Assembly: GCA_039590215.1 (NCBI GenBank)
Contig: JBDHFX010000110.1
Span: forward strand, 1-5,523
Direction of reading: 5' to 3'
Origin: CAMYLR01 sp039590215
GTDB lineage: Bacteria > Gemmatimonadota > Gemmatimonadetes > JACCXV01 > JAHWKZ01
DNA length: 5,523 nt
The position numbers and the translations under genes were made by a program. Below, in pieces: positions 1-5,471 of the stretch. The stretch's first letter is position 1; each line of letters begins with the position of its first letter. The notes under the pieces were generated by a model. The model made no database searches, was not told the DNA's origin, and worked only from the letters and a program-made list of their open reading frames with translations.

Positions 1-783
1 CACTCGCTCTTTGCGGCCTAGCATCGCTCGCACGAAGTCGGCCGGCTCGATCTCCCGCCGATCGATATCGAGAAGCATCTTCATTACTTCTTGGTTCGCG
101 CCGCCGTGCAACGCCCCCTTTAACGTTCCGACCGCAGACGTGACGGCGGAGTGAATGTCCGACAACGTAGCCGCCGTCACGCGAGCCGAGAACGTCGAAG
201 CGTTCATTCCGTGCTCAGCGTGCAGAATGAGACACACGTCCATGACGCGTGCGTCCTCGGGATCGGGCTCGGTACCGGTCAGCATATAGAGGAAGTTCGC
301 CGCGTGAGCCAAGTCCTCTCGCGGGCTGACCGGACCGTGGCCGTTACGATGGCGCTCGAAGGCGGCCACGATGGTGGGGAACTTGGCCACCAATCGAATC
401 ACCTTCCGGCGCGTGGCCTCGGGTCCGATATCCTCGGTGTCAGCATCGAACAACCCTAGCGTAGAGACGGCTGTTCTCAACACCGCCATTGGCTGAGCGT
501 TCTTCGGGTAGGCGCGGATGAGATCGACTATCTCGCTGTCCAACCGCCTGGCTCGTATCAGCTCGGCGTTGAACTGGTCCATCTCTGAACGGCTGGGCAG
601 TGTGCCGTCAAGCAACAACTTGGCGGTTTCTTCGAAAGTCGAGTTCCCGGCCAGATCCTCGATCGAGTAGCCGCGATAGACGAGTTGTCCCACCTGTCCG
701 TCGACATACGATATCTCGGAATCGGCGACGATGACGCCTTGCAAGCCCGCGATCGGCTTCTTCGATGCAGCGACTTCAGCCAT
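1..783 (-). CDS. gltA: Citrate synthase (short, CitZ-like type), 3' end cut by window edge
   Basis: Condenses oxaloacetate with acetyl-CoA to citrate, the entry step of the TCA cycle, in the cytoplasm. The first 261 residues are visible. The N-terminus has the family pattern with D28-G29 and YRGYSIEDLA (36-45). The substrate-binding core has HAEHGMNAST (188-197), then GALHGGANQEV with H226, which corresponds to the first catalytic histidine of the family. The second catalytic histidine and the catalytic aspartate lie past the left edge. Short-type enzymes have about 370-380 residues, so roughly 110-120 are missing. The ATG at 781-783 fits the family's N-terminus, and an in-frame stop lies 11 codons upstream (817-819). 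I see no clear Shine-Dalgarno. It lies 44 bases after the pyruvate kinase stop, so the two are probably cotranscribed. A 2-methylcitrate synthase is an alternative that sequence of this length cannot exclude. Confidence 0.93.
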   Translation of the reverse strand, partial: MAEVAASKKPIAGLQGVIVADSEISYVDGQVGQLVYRGYSIEDLAGNSTFEETAKLLLDGTLPSRSEMDQFNAELIRARRLDSEIVDLIRAYPKNAQPMAVLRTAVSTLGLFDADTEDIGPEATRRKVIRLVAKFPTIVAAFERHRNGHGPVSPREDLAHAANFLYMLTGTEPDPEDARVMDVCLILHAEHGMNASTFSARVTAATLSDIHSAVTSAVGTLKGALHGGANQEVMKMLLDIDRREIEPADFVRAMLGRKERV

Positions 784-827
784 GAAAAGCGAAGCTATCT
801 GAGGGTTCTGGAGCCGTCAAACGGATC

Positions 828-2288
828 TCAAGAAGCGACGTCGGTATCTCCCAAACGCGGCTTGTCACCGATCCGATGCACCTTCATGAGGTTGGTTCGG
901 CCCGCGATATCCAGCGGTGCGCCACACACTACGACGATGACCTCACCTTCGCGCGCGAGGTTCTCGATCACCAATCGCTTCTCCAGCTCCGAGATCAAGC
1001 GATCGATCGTGTCGGCGATGTCGGTGACCAACGGCTTGACCCCCCAGTGAATCGCCAATCGGTTGCGAACCCGGTGGTTCGGGGTGAACGCGATCAGCGG
1101 GACCGAGGGCCGGTATTTAGCCAACAGGCCTGCGGTCGAGCCGGATTGCGTAAAGGCCACGATGTACTTGGCGCCAACCTCTGCCGCGACAAGGGTTGCG
1201 GCGTCGCCGATCGCCTCGCCAAAGTCCTCGGTTGGCTCAGTTTCCCGACGGCGACGCCAGGGGGCGCGCTCGATCTCAAGCTCGGCGGCGACGATGATGC
1301 GCCCCATCATCTCGATCACCTCCACCGGGTGGTCGCCAGTCGCGGTCTCGGCGGACAGCATGACAGCATCGGTGCCGTCAAAGATCGCATTTGCCACGTC
1401 AGAGGCCTCGGCTCGAGTCGGAGTGAGGCTAGTGGTCATCGACTCCAACATTTGGGTGGCGACGATCACCAACCGCTTGGAATCATTGGCACGCCGAATG
1501 ATTTCTTTCTGCAGGATCGGCACACGTTCCGGCGGCAACTCGACGCCGAGATCGCCGCGCGCGATCATGACGCCCGCGCCTTCGGCCAAGATTTCGTCCA
1601 GGTTGTCCACCGCCAGAGGCCGCTCCAACTTCGCGATCACCGGCACTTCGCTGCCGTGCTTTCGCATCTCTTGCTTTAGCATCCGAAGGTCGTGGCCGCT
1701 GCGAACAAACGACAGCGCCACGTAGTCGACTCCGTGCTCGCACCCAAACGCGATATCCTGACGATCCTTTTCGGTTAGCACTGGTGCGCTGATCTGCACA
1801 CCCGGCAGGTTGATTCCCTTCTTCTCCTTGAGGACGCCGCCTTCGAGCACACGCGCTTTGACGACATCGCTTTGGACCTGCTCGACGACTAGCACCAATC
1901 GACCGTCATCGAGGAGGATCCGATTGTCTGGTCTGACGTCTTGGGGCAATTCGCGGTATGTGGTCGTCAAGAGGTCTCGGGTTCCAACACCGTCACCGGC
2001 CTCCAGGTGGACCGTTTCTCCAGCCGCCAGCTCGATCGATCCGCCCTCGATCTTTCCGATCCGGATTTTGGGTCCTTGCAGATCCTGCAGGATTGCGACC
2101 GGTCGATCGAGCCTCTCCGCGGTCTCACGCACCAATGCGATCGTGCGCGCATACTCGCCATAATCTCCGTGCGAGAAGTTGAGCCGTGCGCAATCCATCC
2201 CCGCGAGGATCATCGCCTCGAGCCGTTCGGGCGTTCCGCTGGCGGGGCCGAGAGTCGCCAAAACTTTGGTTCGGGTGGGCCGGGTCAT
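828..2288 (-). CDS. pyk: Pyruvate kinase, potassium-independent type
   Basis: Transfers phosphate from phosphoenolpyruvate to ADP, giving pyruvate and ATP, the last step of glycolysis. The 486 residues are full length. Domains in order are an (alpha/beta)8 barrel start with TKVLATLGPAS (7-17) and ARLNFSHG (34-41), a B domain at about 70-170, the rest of the barrel, and a C-terminal regulatory domain from about 350. Visible catalytic residues are K220 in AKLE, and E222 and D246 (ARGDLGVE), the metal ligands. ATQMLESM and the DGTDAVMLSAETATG stretch are also present. The C-terminal domain keeps the SGSTA and TPNHRV motifs. DLQGPKIRI (69-77) is the signature of the potassium-independent clade. 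I chose ATG at 2286-2288; a GTG two codons upstream (2292-2294) is possible. No strong Shine-Dalgarno is seen before either. It leads the pair with citrate synthase. Confidence 0.96.
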   Translation of the reverse strand: MTRPTRTKVLATLGPASGTPERLEAMILAGMDCARLNFSHGDYGEYARTIALVRETAERLDRPVAILQDLQGPKIRIGKIEGGSIELAAGETVHLEAGDGVGTRDLLTTTYRELPQDVRPDNRILLDDGRLVLVVEQVQSDVVKARVLEGGVLKEKKGINLPGVQISAPVLTEKDRQDIAFGCEHGVDYVALSFVRSGHDLRMLKQEMRKHGSEVPVIAKLERPLAVDNLDEILAEGAGVMIARGDLGVELPPERVPILQKEIIRRANDSKRLVIVATQMLESMTTSLTPTRAEASDVANAIFDGTDAVMLSAETATGDHPVEVIEMMGRIIVAAELEIERAPWRRRRETEPTEDFGEAIGDAATLVAAEVGAKYIVAFTQSGSTAGLLAKYRPSVPLIAFTPNHRVRNRLAIHWGVKPLVTDIADTIDRLISELEKRLVIENLAREGEVIVVVCGAPLDIAGRTNLMKVHRIGDKPRLGDTDVAS

Positions 2289-2312
2289 TGCCACGAAGCT
2301 ATCCGAATCGGG

Positions 2313-2340
2313 TTGACGATCCAGAGGCTCGCCGTCTACC
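2313..2340 (+). promoter_or_regulatory. Candidate sigma70 promoter for tRNA-Ala
   Basis: TTGACG (2313-2318) matches the -35 consensus at five of six bases. A weak -10, TCTACC (2335-2340), follows after a 16-base spacer. This would start transcription about ten bases before the tRNA at 2357, as expected for a tRNA gene. The leader up to the tRNA is an unusual G/T-rich run (2341-2354). The weak -10 keeps the confidence moderate. Confidence 0.45.
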
Positions 2341-2356
2341 TTGGGTTTTGGTTTTC

Positions 2357-2432
2357 GGGGCTGTAGCTCAGCTGGGAGAGCGCCTGAATGGCATTCAGGA
2401 GGTCGTCGGTTCGATCCCGATCAGCTCCACCA
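2357..2432 (+). tRNA. tRNA-Ala (anticodon GGC)
   Basis: A full 76-base cloverleaf. Acceptor strand GGGGCTG (2357-2363) pairs with CAGCTCC (2422-2428) and includes a G3-U70 wobble, the known identity element for alanyl-tRNA synthetase. Anticodon stem CCTGA/TCAGG encloses loop ATGGCAT, with anticodon GGC at 2390-2392, reading GCC and GCU codons. The T loop is TTCGATC. Discriminator A (2429) and CCA (2430-2432) are encoded in the DNA. It is divergent from pyruvate kinase and is followed on the same strand by the RskA-like gene. Confidence 0.98.
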
Positions 2433-2484
2433 ATATCCCGACTACAATCATTCGAACAACGCTGACCACAGACGGTTTCGAGAC

Positions 2485-3111
2485 GTGGCTGTAATCCCGC
2501 AGGCCCAAGCAGGGTCGGCCGAGCGCCGCGCGTTGGCATCGGTCACCGACCTGTCCACAACCCGCTCTGGCAAGCACGGCTGGAAGCTGGCAACGGCCGG
2601 CGCTGGGTTGGTAGCGCTGGCTGCGATCGCGTTTGCGGTCCGCGAAGGGCAGCGCAACACGGAGCTGACGGCAACTCAAGCAGCAGCCGCCGCGCGCGGC
2701 GACTCCCTGGCCGCGCAGCTCAGCGTCCGCGATTCGCTGCTGGCGGTAGCGGCCAAGACCGAGGAGCTCACCGCGGTCTTGGCCGCGCCCGATGCGCACC
2801 GGCTCCCGCTGCTTGGCGAGGGCGTGGCCCGCGGACGGTTGACTGCCAGCCAGGGCAAAGCGGTCATCGCCGCAACCGGAATGACCTCGGTGGGCGCCGA
2901 CTCGACGTACGCACTGTGGCTCGAAAACGACTTTGGCACCCGGCTGTTAGCCGAGCTCGGGAACACTCGCGACGGTCGGCTTCTCACCGGCTTGCCTGAC
3001 GACGCCTTCCTGGTCGGCTGGGCTGCGCTGACGATCACCGTCGAACGAAAACCACCGGACTCGCTTCCGCGGGGAGAGGTCCTGCTCGAGTACCGCGGTT
3101 GGATGCGTTGA
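2485..3111 (+). CDS. Membrane-anchored RskA-like (anti-sigma C-terminal domain) protein
   Basis: With a GTG start at 2485 this gives 208 residues. A short basic N-terminus precedes one membrane helix (about 35-52). An alanine-rich segment follows with spaced Leu and charged residues (about 54-98), likely coiled coil. A C-terminal domain (about 99-203) resembles the RskA anti-sigma C-terminal fold: APDAHRLPL near its start, a GKAVIAATGM strand, TYALWLEN (141-148), and a final LTITVE...GEVLLEY. Predicted topology is N-in, C-out. RskA proteins hold an ECF sigma factor through an N-terminal zinc-finger-like domain with His and Cys residues. Here the N-terminal segment is only about 34 residues, with no Cys and a single His, and no sigma gene is adjacent. 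No ATG lies between the tRNA and the membrane helix. GTG 2485 and TTG 2533 are the options, neither with a clear Shine-Dalgarno, so the start is uncertain. The assignment rests on pattern recognition. Confidence 0.72.
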   Translation: MAVIPQAQAGSAERRALASVTDLSTTRSGKHGWKLATAGAGLVALAAIAFAVREGQRNTELTATQAAAAARGDSLAAQLSVRDSLLAVAAKTEELTAVLAAPDAHRLPLLGEGVARGRLTASQGKAVIAATGMTSVGADSTYALWLENDFGTRLLAELGNTRDGRLLTGLPDDAFLVGWAALTITVERKPPDSLPRGEVLLEYRGWMR

Positions 3112-3178
3112 ATGACGTTTCCGAAAGCCTGCACACCGCTAGCACCGCTCCAGGCGCCGCTCTAGCTTCTCGTTTCCG

Positions 3179-3265
3179 GCCGGGGTGGCGGAACTGGTAG
3201 ACGCGCCGGACTCAAAATCCGGTGGCCGCGAGGCCGTGTGGGTTCGACTCCCTCCCCCGGCACCA
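3179..3265 (+). tRNA. tRNA-Leu (anticodon CAA)
   Basis: An 87-base class II tRNA. Acceptor GCCGGGG (3179-3185) pairs perfectly with CCCCGGC (3255-3261). Anticodon stem CCGGA/TCCGG encloses loop CTCAAAA, with anticodon CAA at 3213-3215, reading UUG. A long variable arm with a GGCC-GCGA-GGCC hairpin, and discriminator A with encoded CCA (3262-3265), fit leucine. The T stem GTGGG/CCCTC contains a T-T mismatch (3239 with 3253), which is unusual. No convincing promoter is seen in the 67 bases upstream, so it may be transcribed together with the preceding gene. Confidence 0.97.
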
Positions 3266-3292
3266 GCCCTGTAGAACATCGCTCGATGCTCG

Positions 3293-3958
3293 TCAGTTCG
3301 ATCGCGGATCACCCGGACGACGATCAGTGAATCGTTCGATCGCCGCGTGCGATCGGATCTGATCCGACATCGAGCGGGTGACGATCTCGGCCCGCGTTCC
3401 GACGTCGTCGAGCGCCAGCAACTCCTGCTTGGCGTCGACACTCACCCGCAGGAGGGTGGCACACCGATTCACCAGCGCCGCGTAGGGCAGCGCTTCGCTC
3501 AGGAAGTCGATCGGCACCTGACCGCTTAGAACCTGCTCTCCGTACTGACGGGCGGTCATCACCAAACCCGCCTTCTCCTCCGCCACTCTAGGGTCCTGTA
3601 AGTCGGGCAGGGCCTCGCCCAGGACCTCCAGCCGCGCGGTGAAATACTCGCCGGGCGCGGATTCAAACTCGCCGAGCGCTACTCGCGCCAAGCCGTCGAG
3701 AACGATGTTGTACTGGCCGTCATCCGTTTCGTCGGCCACCACCATTCGACCGATCGACCCAACTGGGTGGACCGCGAGGTGTTCGCCAGCGGGTCGTTCC
3801 TCGCGTGCCAGGACCATCGCGATCAAACCGTCACCAGCCAGAGCGGCTGAAACCATCGTCACGTAGCGGGGCTCAAACACGTACAGCGGCAGGAACGTGT
3901 GCGGAAAGAAGACCACGTTCGCGAGCGGGAACACCGGGGCTTTCACCGGGACTTTCAC
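3293..3958 (-). CDS. Stand-alone Lon N-terminal (substrate-binding) domain protein
   Basis: A 221-residue cytoplasmic protein made of the PUA-like domain found at the N-terminus of Lon protease. Key signs are VFPLANVVFFPHTFLPLYVF followed by EPRY (9-32), then a VGSIGRM strand and NIVLDGLARVALGEF further on, all typical of the Lon substrate-binding fold. A helical bundle follows (about 110-195) with a charged tail. The AAA+ ATPase and Ser-Lys protease domains of Lon are absent and the length is normal for the single-domain family, so this is not a broken lon gene. The cellular role of such bacterial proteins is not settled; a substrate- or partner-binding role is inferred. GTG at 3956-3958 is preferred because GGAAAG lies five bases upstream. 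An ATG at 4027 would run into the divergent ZIP gene and add unconserved residues. GTG codons at 3946 and 3934 are also possible. Confidence 0.88.
   Translation of the reverse strand: MKVPVKAPVFPLANVVFFPHTFLPLYVFEPRYVTMVSAALAGDGLIAMVLAREERPAGEHLAVHPVGSIGRMVVADETDDGQYNIVLDGLARVALGEFESAPGEYFTARLEVLGEALPDLQDPRVAEEKAGLVMTARQYGEQVLSGQVPIDFLSEALPYAALVNRCATLLRVSVDAKQELLALDDVGTRAEIVTRSMSDQIRSHAAIERFTDRRPGDPRSN
3935..3958 (-). repeat. 12-base tandem repeat at the start of the Lon-domain gene
   Basis: Two 12-base units, GTGAAAGTCCCG and GTGAAAGCCCCG, differ at one base and are followed by a third GTG. They encode V-K-V-P and V-K-A-P just before the conserved VFPL. Each unit opens with a possible GTG start codon, so the repeat multiplies potential starts. 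Confidence 0.8.
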
Positions 3959-3963
3959 CGTCG

Positions 3964-3969
3964 CTTTCC
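3964..3969 (-). promoter_or_regulatory. Ribosome binding site deciding the Lon-domain gene start
   Basis: On the minus strand GGAAAG lies five bases before the GTG at 3956-3958. It is the best purine-rich match near any of the candidate starts and is the main reason for choosing this one. A second, more distant GGAAGG lies just upstream. Confidence 0.45.
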
Positions 3970-4008
3970 AGCCTTCCGCGGGACGGCTATGTTGGCCGCC
4001 CACAACGT

Positions 4009-4734
4009 ATGGGTCTCTTGCTGGCATTCGTGGCTGGACTGGGAAACCTGATCGGAGGCTTCCTGGTCAGCGTAAGGCACCGCTGGAGCCGCGTCATGCT
4101 GCAGCTCTTCGTCGCTGTCGGCGCCGGTTTCCTGTTGTCGGTCGCACTGCTGAGGATGCTGCCCGAAGCGCTGGCGCTCGAGCCGGGGCTGGCGTTGCCG
4201 CTCGTCGTCACCGGATACTTCTTGACCCACGTCTTTGAGCACACGCTCGTTCCCCACTTCCACTTCGGCGAGGAAACCCACCACGAGGTGGTGCACGGTC
4301 GATCGAGCATCGCGGCGGTGTTCGGCTTGGGGCTCCACTCGCTGTTCGACGGTGTCTCCATCGCCGCCGGCTATGCGGTGTCACCGGCGCTCGGATGGCT
4401 GGTGTTCGTGGCCATCGCACTTCACAAGCTGCCCGAGGGTTTCACCATCGCATCGATCGTCTTGGCCAGCGGGCAGCCGCGCCGACGAGCGATGGGCGCC
4501 GCCGCGCTGGTGGGTGGGATGTGCGTCCTCGGCGCTCTGATGTTGGCTGGACGACCCGACATGGCTGGGGTTGGCTTGTCGCTCGCCACTGGCGTCACCC
4601 TGTATGTGGCGGCCACCGATCTCCTGCCGGAAGTCAACAAAGAGGTCGGTCACCATCTCGCGCTTACGGTTCTGGCGGGGGTGCTGCTGTACCTGTTGGC
4701 GAGCTGGACTCTCCAGCAGTGGGTTCCCGGATAG
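4009..4734 (+). CDS. ZIP-family divalent metal transporter
   Basis: A 241-residue inner-membrane protein with about eight predicted helices (near 3-22, 29-50, 60-81, 99-121, 127-152, 161-180, 185-206, 217-235), the standard ZIP layout. The family carries zinc, iron or manganese toward the cytoplasm. Helix 2 ends in RMLPEA. Helix 4 has HSLFDG (110-115) and helix 5 HKLPEG (139-144), the paired metal-site motifs. Helix 7 ends in ATDLLPE. A histidine-rich stretch spans the end of helix 3 and the next loop (H74, H78, H83, H85, H91, H92, H96). Compared with the two-metal site of the Bordetella ZIP structure, Asn is Ser here and Asp is Lys (K140), suggesting one metal. ATG 4009 starts directly on helix 1; no Shine-Dalgarno is visible. 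A weak TATGTT (3990-3995 region) could be a -10 giving a nearly leaderless mRNA. Its metal cannot be told from sequence. Confidence 0.92.
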   Translation: MGLLLAFVAGLGNLIGGFLVSVRHRWSRVMLQLFVAVGAGFLLSVALLRMLPEALALEPGLALPLVVTGYFLTHVFEHTLVPHFHFGEETHHEVVHGRSSIAAVFGLGLHSLFDGVSIAAGYAVSPALGWLVFVAIALHKLPEGFTIASIVLASGQPRRRAMGAAALVGGMCVLGALMLAGRPDMAGVGLSLATGVTLYVAATDLLPEVNKEVGHHLALTVLAGVLLYLLASWTLQQWVPG

Positions 4735-5371
4735 CGGCACCAGCCTGACCGCCGCCGGCCGCTCGCGTTTGGTGGACCAGCCGATCGACAACCGTCAGCG
4801 CCAGCGTCAATCGATCGACGAAGTTGAGCTCCTCGGGCCGCAGCTCGGCGCTGGGCAGCGAGTCCACCTCTCCCACGGCGACGCCGGCCGGAACCGTGAC
4901 CGCAGTATTGCCAGTAACCAGTGTCCGCTCCTCGGTCGGCGTATTGAGCTGTTCACCAGACTTCCTCTTGGGCGCTTCCGGAGCCATGCCCAGTGCCGAG
5001 TCGGCCGCGCCGAGGATCGCGACCAGCTCTTCTAGGGTAGCCCGGACGCTGTCGGCTGCTTCGTCGGTGAAGAAGAGCGGCAGGGGCTGGCCGGCCAGCG
5101 AGTCGGCACGGGCTCGGAACTCCTCGAACATCTCGGTCGATAGGGTGTCCGCCTCCTCGGCCACCGCTTCCTCCAGCGCCGTCGACCACGCGACCAGGCG
5201 CGAGAGGGCAGGCCAGTCGCGCAGCAGGACCTTTTGGTTGCGATAGGTCTCGACCTCCAGGTACTGCCGCCGAAAGCCGGGCGGGTCCTCGGACTCCTGA
5301 CCCAGCGCCTGAGATCCAACGACCAGGCTGACGAGCATCGCCAACAGGAGGGGCAAACCTTTATCGTTCAT
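4664..5371 (-). CDS. Exported helical protein of unknown function
   Basis: I do not recognise this gene. The 235-residue product begins with a signal peptide: charged MNDK, a hydrophobic core (about 6-19), and a likely signal peptidase I site after A22-L23-G24. There is no lipobox cysteine. The mature part is acidic and mostly helical (about 35-127), with repeated A-D-S-L type patterns, then a Lys/Arg patch (135-137). A Val/Thr-rich strand region (about 150-170) follows, then a helix (about 180-203) and a low-complexity Gly/Ser/Pro tail ending PPPEP. An envelope location is inferred. ATG at 5369-5371 starts exactly at the signal peptide, with AGGA 11 bases upstream. A TTG at 5410 would place 13 unlikely residues before it. 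Its last 71 bases overlap the 3' end of the convergent ZIP gene. Confidence 0.8.
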   Translation of the reverse strand: MNDKGLPLLLAMLVSLVVGSQALGQESEDPPGFRRQYLEVETYRNQKVLLRDWPALSRLVAWSTALEEAVAEEADTLSTEMFEEFRARADSLAGQPLPLFFTDEAADSVRATLEELVAILGAADSALGMAPEAPKRKSGEQLNTPTEERTLVTGNTAVTVPAGVAVGEVDSLPSAELRPEELNFVDRLTLALTVVDRLVHQTRAAGGGQAGAAIREPTAGESSSPTGTAAPPPEP

Positions 5372-5437
5372 CGGGGTATCTATCCTACGTCCGGTCCGAG
5401 GCGGCGTCAAAAACGGCTAGAAACGCCTATTTAGTAC

Positions 5438-5449
5438 CCTGTTGACAGG
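5438..5449. repeat. Inverted repeat over the -35 box
   Basis: CCTGT-TG-ACAGG is a perfect palindrome with five-base arms and a two-base centre. It contains the whole TTGACA -35 element, a typical position for a repressor-binding operator. A chance origin is possible at this length. Confidence 0.5.
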
Positions 5450-5471
5450 ATCGGGGTCCATCGGATATAAT
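5442..5471 (+). promoter_or_regulatory. Perfect-consensus sigma70 promoter pointing out of the window
   Basis: TTGACA (5442-5447) and TATAAT (5466-5471) match both consensus hexamers exactly, with an 18-base spacer. The likely start is A5478. No gene begins before the right edge, so the target lies beyond it. About 45 bases of leader are visible, including a short CGCG-CTTTTC-CGCG hairpin. The region is AT-richer than the coding DNA. A stable RNA or a strongly expressed gene is a reasonable guess. Confidence 0.85.

Noticed and set aside
814..824. CCGT-CAA-ACGG hairpin just after the pyruvate kinase stop
   Set aside because: The stem has only four pairs and no T tract on either strand, so it is not a credible terminator.
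876..1679. Long plus-strand open frame of 267 codons opposite pyruvate kinase
   Set aside because: It is an antisense shadow of a strongly conserved gene in GC-rich DNA; the translation has no family features.
2341..2484. In-frame extension of the RskA-like gene to an ATG at 2341
   Set aside because: It would run through the whole tRNA-Ala gene, so the open frame is a by-product and the residues are translated tRNA.
3274..3291. Inverted repeat CATCG-CT-CGATG between tRNA-Leu and the Lon-domain gene
   Set aside because: It is a possible bidirectional terminator by position, but the stem is short, a mismatch follows and there is no T tract.
3353..3367. Perfect palindrome TCGGATC-T-GATCCGA inside the Lon-domain gene
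   Set aside because: It is made of ordinary codons (S-D-Q-I-R) in DNA already rich in GATC, so chance is the simpler reading.
3959..4027. Upstream ATG start for the Lon-domain gene
   Set aside because: It would overlap the divergent ZIP start and add 23 residues with no resemblance to the family; a GTG with a better ribosome site lies at 3958.
5403..5427. GGCGT/ACGCC inverted repeat upstream of the exported-protein gene
   Set aside because: The arms are five bases with a 15-base loop and no further pairing, too weak to call an operator or riboswitch.
5428..5461. Minus-strand promoter for the exported-protein gene (TGGACC and TACTAA)
   Set aside because: The hexamers are poor matches with a 19-base spacer; a promoter must exist nearby, but I cannot place it.
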